From Candidatus Eiseniibacteriota bacterium (GTDB lineage Bacteria > Eisenbacteria > RBG-16-71-46): 35,922 nt of DNA. The notes under the pieces were generated by a model. It was not told where the DNA came from and did not search any database. It was given only the letters and a program-made list of their open reading frames with translations. The stretch is from assembly GCA_025357055.1 (NCBI GenBank), contig JANXPZ010000141.1, forward strand, positions 1-35,922, in the 5' to 3' direction. Each line of letters opens with the position of its first letter. Position 1 is the first letter of the stretch. The translations under genes were made by a program, and so were the position numbers. Positions 31,401-35,922 of the stretch are shown here, one piece after another.

Positions 31401-33156
31401 TCTCGGCTGGGACCTGCCCACGCCGGCCGACGTGGAGTCATACCGGATCGAGCGCTTCACCAGCGGCGTGTGGACGCCGTGGGTGTGGGCCAGCGCCGAG
31501 GATGGCGGCCGGGCGCTCTGGACGGGCGCGCCGGCGGTGACCTGCACGTTGCGCGCGGTCACCGAGGACTGGAGCTTCCGCGAGTCGGCGCCGACCGCCG
31601 AGTTCACCGCCACGACCGGGGTGCTCGACGATCCGGCCTTCCTCGACATGATCCAGCGCTCGACCTTCCGCTACTTCTGGCAGAGCGCGCATCCGGTGTC
31701 GGGCCTCACCCGCGAGCGCTCCTCGTCGGGCGACGTCTGCGCCGCGGGCGGCACGGGCTTCGGCATCATGGCGATCCCGGTGGGCATCGAGCGCGGCTTC
31801 ATCACGCGCGCCGAGGGCTCGGCGCGCCTGTTGCAGGTGCTCACGTTCCTCGCGACCACGGCCGAGCGGCACTGGGGCGCGTTCCCTCACTGGATCCACG
31901 GCGTCACCGGGCAGCACGTCGGCTTCCTCGGCCCGGACGACGACACCGTGGACCTGGTCGAGACCGCGTACGTGGCGCAGGGCCTGCTCACCGTGCGCCA
32001 GTACTTCGACGGCGCGGGGTCGGACGAGACCCAGATCCGCGCGCTCGCCACGCAATTGTGGGAGGCGATCGATTGGGACGCCTTCGTCCCCGCGGGTGGG
32101 ACCGTGCTGCGCTGGCACCGCTCCCCCACCACCGGGCTGTCGGACCATGACGTCACCGGCTGGAACGAGTGCCTGATCACCTACCTGCTCGCGGTGGCGT
32201 CGCCCACGCACCCGGTCTCGACGACGCTCTACCACGCCGGCTGGGCCCGCAGCGGTGCGATGCTGCTGGGTCAGAGCTACTACGGCTATCCACTGTACGT
32301 GGGCTACGCCTATGGCGGGCCGATGTTCTTCGCGCACTACTCGTTCGTGGGCTTCGATCCGCGCTCCAAACACGATGCCTACGCGAACTACTACACCCAC
32401 AATCGCGATCACGCGCTGGTCCAGGTGGCGTATGGCGCCGCGAACCCGCTCGGACGCACCGGCTACAGCGCTCTGGCGTGGGGGCTCACCGCCAGCGACG
32501 ACCCCTATGGCTACAGCGCGCACGCCGCGTACTCGAACGACAACGGGACCATCACGCCCAGCGCGGCGCTCTCCTCGATGCCGTACGTGCCGCAGCAGTC
32601 GCTCGCCGCGGCGCGCCATTTCTACGAGAACTACGGCGCCACGCTCTGGGGCTACAACGGGTTCCGGGACGCCTTCCACCCCGGGCTCGGCTGGACCGCG
32701 AGCGACTACCTCGCGATCGACCAGGGCCCGATCGTGCTGATGATCGAGAACACCCGCACCGCGCTGCTGTGGGACCACTTCATGGCGAATCCAGAGATCG
32801 CGCCGATGCTGACGGCCCTCGGATTCGTGGCCGACACGAACGCCGCAGTCGATGTCCCGCCGGCGGCCGGCATGCCGCCGCGTGCGCTGCGCCTGGCGTC
32901 GTGGCCCAATCCGTCGATGGGCGCGATGTCGTTCGTGCTCGATCTGCCCGCAGCGGGCGCGACCGAAGTGGAGGTGTTCGACCTCTCCGGCCGCCGGCTG
33001 GCGTCGATGCAGCACGGGCAAGTGGCTGCCGGGCGCCACGCGCTGTCGTGGGACGGCCGTGGCGCCGACGGTGCCCTGGTCGCCCCGGGTGTCTACCTGG
33101 CGCGCGTGAGCGCGGGTGGGCAGACCGCTGCGACACGCTTCGTGCGGGTGAGGTAG
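28402..33156 (+). CDS. Secreted GH31 alpha-glucosidase reading in frame into a GH144-type glucanase
   Basis: GTG at 28402 follows GGAGG by 6 nt. A signal peptide (hydrophobic VVLLVLATACPVPAHA) precedes a GH31 enzyme that removes terminal alpha-linked sugars. It shows the N-terminal beta-sandwich (TSLYGTGEVMGSLLRN), PLPPKWALGYHQCRYSY, nucleophile Asp in DGIWNDMNEPAIFE, acid/base Asp in WTGDNRATW, CGPDIGGFGG and ARGHSEKGSPRREPW. GH31 similarity ends about 30560. From there the frame becomes Arg/Ser-rich and loses its G/C third-position bias. The +1 frame continues with good codon bias (AAGAKVLEGLRVEGP) to a stop at 30611. No in-frame stop separates this from the signal peptide of the next enzyme at 30703, so the 1584-codon frame is formally continuous but is probably two genes joined by a frameshift. 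Confidence 0.8.
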   Translation: MAYRPPHLRPAPAFAVVLLVLATACPVPAHAAWPAPGARILFAPGRPVLQPARLAESIGDRMVRFWADSAAQAGALPSLALAAPARVLGPAPATFPLRPEFSSQQGVRTVRLKVERGTSLYGTGEVMGSLLRNARVTTCWNTDAYGYDEQTPSLYQSHPWVLAVRANGTAYGVLGDTPGRTTVDLTDGITFRAQGPPFDVIVIERESPQAVLKALADLTGRMPLPPKWALGYHQCRYSYTPAAQVLEVAREFRQRRIPCDVVWMDIDYMDGYRLFTFSPQGFPDPRALNDSLHAIGFRSVWIVDPGVKRDPGYPVYQQGSAGDHWVKAASGEDYVGRVWPGQCVFPDFTRAATRAWWGSLIGGFAATGADGIWNDMNEPAIFEVESKTMPATNRHRADAELGGPGPHLRYHNVYGSLMARATREGLEAARPQRRPFVLTRAGFLGTQRYAACWTGDNRATWKHLAASVPMALNLGLSGQPMCGPDIGGFGGAPEARLFARWMGVGALLPFARGHSEKGSPRREPWSFGPAVEATCRRALETRYRLMPYLYTLFREASVDGLPVARPVFFADPKDDRLRAEDHAFLLGADLLVVPDLTDDQSHVPMLPKGVWRQVEIGDGRGDPDLPRLLVRGGGIVPLGPVLQHVDERPLDEVELLVCLDERGHAEGTLYEDAGDGYGYRDGEYRLTRYVAQLAGDRLQVRAASSEGSWPVLSGRRYTVRVLPARRCSRGSGSRARRRSSTSPQRAPRVDAVWTLSPCARGPDILVCMKTASMARRTRMLPALLLGSALLAACLLPAPARAQGVRLFRDGSGTYWDLSYGYASGGSAVQLINGSKAPLEYVTRWRGTSSLRMRYTAQTAGDWLLGVANTGWTAVDGAQLDSLIFWAYSGTALAASDLPYVFIEDQNNTRTPRYPMAPYNPAGLPAGVWTRLVMALAPIKAGPGSANLSIMNKTFFAQTPTGAMNVQRTVYVDELRWVRSDPTLPLTPTGVQATAGERHVDLGWDLPTPADVESYRIERFTSGVWTPWVWASAEDGGRALWTGAPAVTCTLRAVTEDWSFRESAPTAEFTATTGVLDDPAFLDMIQRSTFRYFWQSAHPVSGLTRERSSSGDVCAAGGTGFGIMAIPVGIERGFITRAEGSARLLQVLTFLATTAERHWGAFPHWIHGVTGQHVGFLGPDDDTVDLVETAYVAQGLLTVRQYFDGAGSDETQIRALATQLWEAIDWDAFVPAGGTVLRWHRSPTTGLSDHDVTGWNECLITYLLAVASPTHPVSTTLYHAGWARSGAMLLGQSYYGYPLYVGYAYGGPMFFAHYSFVGFDPRSKHDAYANYYTHNRDHALVQVAYGAANPLGRTGYSALAWGLTASDDPYGYSAHAAYSNDNGTITPSAALSSMPYVPQQSLAAARHFYENYGATLWGYNGFRDAFHPGLGWTASDYLAIDQGPIVLMIENTRTALLWDHFMANPEIAPMLTALGFVADTNAAVDVPPAAGMPPRALRLASWPNPSMGAMSFVLDLPAAGATEVEVFDLSGRRLASMQHGQVAAGRHALSWDGRGADGALVAPGVYLARVSAGGQTAATRFVRVR
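30703..33156 (+). CDS. Secreted GH144-type (PF10091) beta-glucanase with FlgD/T9SS-like C-terminal domain
   Basis: An internal ATG at 30703 opens a complete secreted protein of 817 residues: Arg-rich n-region, hydrophobic core and cleavage after APARA (34). A beta-sandwich module follows (about 35-210), then an Fn3-like module (about 225-310). The PF10091/GH144 catalytic domain spans about 315-715 (STFRYFWQSAHPVSGLTRER, GTGFGIMAIPVGIERGFITR, GWNECLITYLLA, GGPMFFAHYSFVG, CHO-binding aromatic WGLTASDDPYGYSAH, AIDQGPIVLMIENTRTALLW). The C-terminal 85 residues form a FlgD-like sorting domain (LASWPNPSMGAMSF, VEVFDLSGRRLASM, GVYLARV). Characterised relatives are endo-beta-1,2-glucanases; substrate here is inferred. 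The second signal peptide argues for separate translation from GH31. Confidence 0.88.
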   Translation: MKTASMARRTRMLPALLLGSALLAACLLPAPARAQGVRLFRDGSGTYWDLSYGYASGGSAVQLINGSKAPLEYVTRWRGTSSLRMRYTAQTAGDWLLGVANTGWTAVDGAQLDSLIFWAYSGTALAASDLPYVFIEDQNNTRTPRYPMAPYNPAGLPAGVWTRLVMALAPIKAGPGSANLSIMNKTFFAQTPTGAMNVQRTVYVDELRWVRSDPTLPLTPTGVQATAGERHVDLGWDLPTPADVESYRIERFTSGVWTPWVWASAEDGGRALWTGAPAVTCTLRAVTEDWSFRESAPTAEFTATTGVLDDPAFLDMIQRSTFRYFWQSAHPVSGLTRERSSSGDVCAAGGTGFGIMAIPVGIERGFITRAEGSARLLQVLTFLATTAERHWGAFPHWIHGVTGQHVGFLGPDDDTVDLVETAYVAQGLLTVRQYFDGAGSDETQIRALATQLWEAIDWDAFVPAGGTVLRWHRSPTTGLSDHDVTGWNECLITYLLAVASPTHPVSTTLYHAGWARSGAMLLGQSYYGYPLYVGYAYGGPMFFAHYSFVGFDPRSKHDAYANYYTHNRDHALVQVAYGAANPLGRTGYSALAWGLTASDDPYGYSAHAAYSNDNGTITPSAALSSMPYVPQQSLAAARHFYENYGATLWGYNGFRDAFHPGLGWTASDYLAIDQGPIVLMIENTRTALLWDHFMANPEIAPMLTALGFVADTNAAVDVPPAAGMPPRALRLASWPNPSMGAMSFVLDLPAAGATEVEVFDLSGRRLASMQHGQVAAGRHALSWDGRGADGALVAPGVYLARVSAGGQTAATRFVRVR

Positions 33157-33159
33157 ACT
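33130..33159 (+). promoter_or_regulatory. Possible leaderless-type promoter before the TerB-like gene
   Basis: GCGACA (33130-33135), an 18-nt spacer and TAGACT (33154-33159) lie across the end of the glucanase gene. The predicted start point falls on the GTG at 33166, which has no ribosome-binding site. The hexamer is identical to that of the infC promoter. Confidence 0.35.
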
Positions 33160-33165
33160 GCCCCC

Positions 33166-33642
33166 GTGTTCGACCTGCTCCGCCGCTACCTTGCGCCCGC
33201 GCCCGCCGCGGATCCCGCGGTCGATGACGCTCCCGCGTCGGCGCCGACGGAGGAACCCCTGCGCCTCGCCGCCTGCGCGCTGCTGGTGGAACTCGCGCGT
33301 GCCGACGGCGAGTTCACGGAGATCGAGCGCTCCCACATCGCGGACATCCTGGTGCGCGAGTTCCAGGTGACACCGCCGGGCGCGCAGGAGTTGATGACGG
33401 CCGCGGACGAGTCACTGCGCGAGGCGGTCGACCTGCACCAGTTCACCGCGGTCATCAACGCGCGCTACGGCGTGACGGAACGCGCCACGCTCGCCGAGCT
33501 GCTGTGGTGCGTGGTGGACGCCGATGGCGTGCTCTCTCAGCACGAGGCGTCACTCATCCGCCGGATGGGCGGCCTGCTCGACCTGCCGCCCGGCGCGCTC
33601 AACGCCGCGCGGGCCCGCGCCCTGGAGCGCTGCAAGGGGTGA
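33166..33642 (+). CDS. TerB-like domain protein
   Basis: The 158-residue protein has a short Ala/Pro-rich N-terminal linker and an all-helical TerB/DjlA-type domain from about residue 28. The two family hallmarks are ELARADGEFTEIERSHI and VVDADGVLSQHEASLIRRM, an acidic, metal-binding-like repeat. There is no signal peptide. TerB-like domains occur in stress and membrane-associated proteins; the specific role is unknown. GTG at 33166 lies 9 nt after the preceding stop without a clear ribosome-binding site. Confidence 0.8.
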   Translation: MFDLLRRYLAPAPAADPAVDDAPASAPTEEPLRLAACALLVELARADGEFTEIERSHIADILVREFQVTPPGAQELMTAADESLREAVDLHQFTAVINARYGVTERATLAELLWCVVDADGVLSQHEASLIRRMGGLLDLPPGALNAARARALERCKG

Positions 33643-33736
33643 CGCGGTTCCGGGTTGGCGTTTCATCGATCGTCCGGGCTAGCATGCGCACGAGTCGGCC
33701 ATCTTCTCCGTCGGTGCCCCCCGCAGGGAGAGACCT

Positions 33737-34741
33737 ATGACGCACGTCAGGTCCGCGATCGCCCGGCACGCCTCACCTGTCTCACTTCCCCCCTGGCGCT
33801 GTCTCGCCCTGCTCCCGCTCCTCGCGTGCGCTGCGCCGGCGGTCGCCGCCGAGCTCATCGTGGATGCGCGGTTCGTGCTCACCGACTCGGTCGAGACGCA
33901 GGCGCCCGCTGGCGGGAAGGCCGTGATCTGCCTGCTCCGCGAGCAGTACGTCCGCAACCGGCCGCTGCCCCCCGAGATGATCTACCTGGACGACGCGCCG
34001 GCCGGCCTGCTGCCGCAGCAGGCCTGGTTCGAGTTGCAGGTGGATCCCGGAACTCACCGTCTCTGCGGGTTGGTGAACGACCCCGGCTTCACGCTGCGAT
34101 GTCATCCTGACCGTGCCTACCTCCTTCGCCTGCGCGAAGTCATCGACAGTCAGGACCAGCGCAGCGAGAAGTGGTTGTTCGACGATCCCAGCACCGCAGC
34201 CGATCTCATCCGGAAGTACCGCCTCTTCCATGTCACGACGACCGACGCGGGGTTGCGCTTTCTCCGCAAGAAGATGCGGACGGTCTGCTCCGTCGACACG
34301 GCGCGTGCCGCTCGACAGTCGGCCGCCACCCTGCCGGAATCGTTCGATCACGTCCTGCTGGAACGCCCGCTCGACCAGGTGAACCTGGAGCGGGACTTCT
34401 CGCAGCTCTACGGTCAGGTCTCGATCGACACGGCGGGCATCCACTATCGGCTGAACATGCGCGTCAGAGCCTCACTCAACACCTGGAGGCTGGTGGCCGA
34501 TTCGCTGGAGATCCCGGCGGACCGGATCGTGGAAGTCCGCTTCGGGGGGACGCGCTTCACCGGCGTCAGTCCCTGGGTGGATGTGCACCATCGGACGGAC
34601 TCGGGAGTGAAGATCGCGTCCTTCGGGGACATGCGTGACGCGTACGGGGAGTCCACCTACAACGGCATCTTCGCCGCGGTCGATGAACTCAGGGCCACTC
34701 GTCGCCCGCGCGTGGTGGACGGCGCGCAGCCGGAGCGCTGA
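33737..34741 (+). CDS. Exported protein of unknown function
   Basis: The 334-residue protein has a signal peptide (CLALLPLLACAAPAVAA, cleavage near residue 38). The part around residues 55-130 resembles DUF2846-like small beta-domains: IYLDDAPAGLLPQQAWFELQ, VDPGTHRLCG and a hydrophobic YLLRLREV. The C-terminal part contains a stretch like PH/YokE-type lipid-binding folds (SLEIPADRIVEVRFGG). Both assignments are weak. It contains several Cys residues after the signal. GGGAGA lies upstream of the ATG. A TAGCAT at 33680-33685 with TTGGCG 19 nt upstream could be its promoter. I do not recognise its function. Confidence 0.75.
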   Translation: MTHVRSAIARHASPVSLPPWRCLALLPLLACAAPAVAAELIVDARFVLTDSVETQAPAGGKAVICLLREQYVRNRPLPPEMIYLDDAPAGLLPQQAWFELQVDPGTHRLCGLVNDPGFTLRCHPDRAYLLRLREVIDSQDQRSEKWLFDDPSTAADLIRKYRLFHVTTTDAGLRFLRKKMRTVCSVDTARAARQSAATLPESFDHVLLERPLDQVNLERDFSQLYGQVSIDTAGIHYRLNMRVRASLNTWRLVADSLEIPADRIVEVRFGGTRFTGVSPWVDVHHRTDSGVKIASFGDMRDAYGESTYNGIFAAVDELRATRRPRVVDGAQPER

Positions 34742-34837
34742 GTTCTGCCATTGCCCTTGCAGGAGAGGATGTGGTCACGGGGGCAGGTCAGGCCCCCGGA
34801 GCGCTGCGGCTGCTCGTCAACGCGGCATGACCTCGGG

Positions 34838-34914
34838 TGGTGGCCCCGGCAGGAGTCGAACCTGCGGCACGCGGTTTAGGAAACCGCTGCTCTATCCGTC
34901 TGAGCTACGGGGCC
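34838..34914 (-). tRNA. tRNA-Arg (anticodon CCT), CCA encoded
   Basis: The minus-strand cloverleaf has acceptor GGCCCCG/CGGGGCC, D arm GCTC/GAGC, anticodon stem GCGGT/ACCGC with loop TTCCTAA (anticodon CCT), T arm GCAGG-TTCGACT-CCTGC, discriminator A and CCA. It is flanked on its 5' side by a tyrosine recombinase gene on the same strand. Confidence 0.96.
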
Positions 34915-35891
34915 AACGCTGGGGCATCATACCCAGAACGCGCGGTCTCGCAAGTCGACGGAAGAGCTTCCTCTCCCGTTCCCTGGTGGCCTGGTGAACT
35001 ACGGGAACAACGGTACTGGAACACGCGCTCACACTCGCGCCGGACCATGTCCGAGGCGAGCCGCCCGTACCGCTGGGTGGTCTCGATCGAACGGTGGCCG
35101 AGCAACTCCTGCAGCGCAGCAAGGGACCCGCCCGCCTCGAGCCAACGGCAGGCGAACGTGTGACGCATCTGGTGAGCATGAAAGCGGGGGAGGCCGGTCT
35201 CGCGCCGGCTACGGCGCGCGTAGTAGCCCGGGGCCCGGATCGCCGTGACCGGCTCCGTCCGCCGGGTGAACTCAGCGCGTAGCTCGGGCGGCAGCGGGAT
35301 CCAGCGGACCCGGCGCCCCTTGGTGTGCGCGACCACGAGACTGCCGCCCTGCAGGTCGGAGCGCTTGGCGCGTACCAGCTCGCCCCACCGCATGCCGGTC
35401 CCGATCCCTAGCCGCGCGATCCAGCCGTAGGGGTCCCGCATGCCCGTGAGGAGATCGACCTCGGAGTCGCTGAGGCGGTCGGGTGCTCGCTCCTGCAGCC
35501 GCGGCATTACGCGGCGAGGGAACGGCGTCTCCGGCAGGAGCCCGGAGTCCATCGCCCAGTTGAGCATGCACCGCAGGTCGGAAAGCACGTGGCTGACGGT
35601 GAGGATGGAGAGGTCGGTCTCGCGCTCGAGGTGGATCCGGTAGGTGCGCACATCCTCACGGCAGAGGGACGCGAGCGGCATGCTCCCGAGCGCAGGACTG
35701 AGGTAGTCCCTAACCCGCACTATTCGTGAATCGTAGTGAACACGAAGACCTCCGTGTGGTAGAAAGGCTGTGTTCAGGCAGCTCTCTTCCACGGACGGAG
35801 GTCCTCGCGTGCGCCACTCTACCACGACACCGTGTCTGCTGTTCCCGGATCTTTTCGACCGGCCGCTGACCGCCACCTTCGACGTCCCCAA
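34905..35891 (-). CDS. Tyrosine recombinase/phage-type integrase, 5' end probably disrupted by IS1380
   Basis: From residue 61 the frame is an integrase: core-binding domain (RDYLSPALGSMPLASL, LTVSHVLSDLRCMLNWAMD) and catalytic domain with all six active residues, Arg168 (GTGMRWGEL), Lys191 (HTKGRR), His240 and Arg243 (HAHQMRHTF), His266 (LLGHRS) and Tyr275 (TTQRYG). Residues 1-60, encoded by 35712-35891, have no integrase character and lie in the IS1380 end. The first part of the core-binding domain is therefore missing and the native start lost. The frame ends 10 nt inside the tRNA-Arg gene, and its last 30 or so residues cover the tRNA promoter. It is probably a remnant of an integrated element; activity is unlikely. 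Confidence 0.8.
   Translation of the reverse strand: MGTSKVAVSGRSKRSGNSRHGVVVEWRTRGPPSVEESCLNTAFLPHGGLRVHYDSRIVRVRDYLSPALGSMPLASLCREDVRTYRIHLERETDLSILTVSHVLSDLRCMLNWAMDSGLLPETPFPRRVMPRLQERAPDRLSDSEVDLLTGMRDPYGWIARLGIGTGMRWGELVRAKRSDLQGGSLVVAHTKGRRVRWIPLPPELRAEFTRRTEPVTAIRAPGYYARRSRRETGLPRFHAHQMRHTFACRWLEAGGSLAALQELLGHRSIETTQRYGRLASDMVRRECERVFQYRCSRSSPGHQGTGEEALPSTCETARSGYDAPALAP
34926..34953 (-). promoter_or_regulatory. Promoter of tRNA-Arg inside the end of the integrase frame
   Basis: On the minus strand TTGCGA (34948-34953), a 16-nt spacer and TATGAT (34926-34931) lie 11 nt before the tRNA 5' end. The promoter sits within the last codons of the recombinase frame. Confidence 0.65.
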
Positions 35892-35922
35892 CGCCAGTTC
35901 CGACGGCGGCGCAGTGCTGCTC
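35711..35922 (+). mobile_element. IS1380-family insertion sequence, left part (continues past the window)
   Basis: Integrase homology stops at about 35711, exactly where non-homologous sequence leading to an IS1380-type transposase begins, so the IS end is placed near 35708-35712. An inverted repeat (13 of 15 nt, arms at about 35747-35759 and 35789-35803) overlaps the transposase ribosome-binding site and could form an RNA hairpin that limits translation. The right end, the terminal repeat partner and the target duplication lie outside the window. Confidence 0.65.
35809..35922 (+). CDS. IS1380-family transposase, N-terminal fragment
   Basis: GTG at 35809 follows a GGAGG site (35797-35801) by 7 nt. 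The 38 visible codons include LTATFDVPNASSDGGAVLL, which matches the N-terminal block of IS1380-type transposases (a short strand, then SSDGGALLL). The catalytic DDE part lies beyond the window end. The call rests on this short block plus the adjoining disruption of the integrase. Confidence 0.7.
   Translation, partial: MRHSTTTPCLLFPDLFDRPLTATFDVPNASSDGGAVLL

Noticed and set aside
31438-33336. A long minus-strand open frame opposite the glucanase
   Set aside because: Same reason: low-complexity antisense of a clear PF10091 gene.
34775-34800. G/C-rich inverted repeat after the exported-protein gene as terminator
   Set aside because: The stem is only six base pairs and has no T-run on either side.
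1-35922. CRISPR array, prophage or defence island
   Set aside because: No short regularly spaced repeats, no phage structural genes and no cas or restriction genes; only one integrase and one IS end at the right edge.

Overview
The window is a high-GC bacterial chromosome segment (strong G/C preference at third codon positions, many GTG starts, tight 1-4 nt gene overlaps). A secreted glucanase carries a C-terminal FlgD-like/T9SS-type sorting domain, and the isoprenoid, cell-division and translation genes are ordinary bacterial ones. Together this suggests an uncultured member of the FCB-like radiation such as Candidatus Eisenbacteria. That placement is inference; there is no rRNA here.

Layout. 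Positions 158-21066 are one almost unbroken minus-strand run of housekeeping genes. In transcription order they are infC-rpmI-rplT-pheS-pheT-(zapB-like)-zapA-[6S RNA candidate]-rny-[ymdB/folD fusion]-xseA-xseB-ispA-(divergent PAP2)-dxs-nadK-recN-trpE-trpG-trpD-(RDD membrane protein). A promoter and a leader with an intrinsic-terminator hairpin precede infC, which appears to start at ATT. Upstream on the same strand lie thrS, tRNA-Val(GAC) with a near-consensus promoter, and a DAHP synthase/chorismate synthase pair. The strand switches at about 25.7-26.0 kb. The plus strand then carries a MetX-homoserine dehydrogenase fusion, a secreted GH31 glucosidase reading in frame into a secreted GH144-type glucanase, a TerB-like protein and an exported protein of unknown function. 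The right end is a mobile scar: tRNA-Arg(CCT), a tyrosine recombinase with an apparently disrupted 5' end, and the start of an IS1380-family transposase cut off by the window.

Functionally, the window holds the entry and exit of the shikimate pathway (DAHP synthase, chorismate synthase) and a trpEGD block that should consume chorismate. However, TrpG has lost all three catalytic-triad residues and TrpE has lost most of its chorismate/Mg-binding signature, while both frames stay intact and TrpD looks normal. This possible pseudoenzyme anthranilate synthase is the most striking feature. Other notable items are a YmdB-FolD fusion whose FolD active-site segment is tandemly duplicated in frame (180 bp, 94% identical copies), the MetX-Hom fusion, the ATT start of infC and its attenuator-like leader, and evidence that the GH31-GH144 read-through results from a frameshift.
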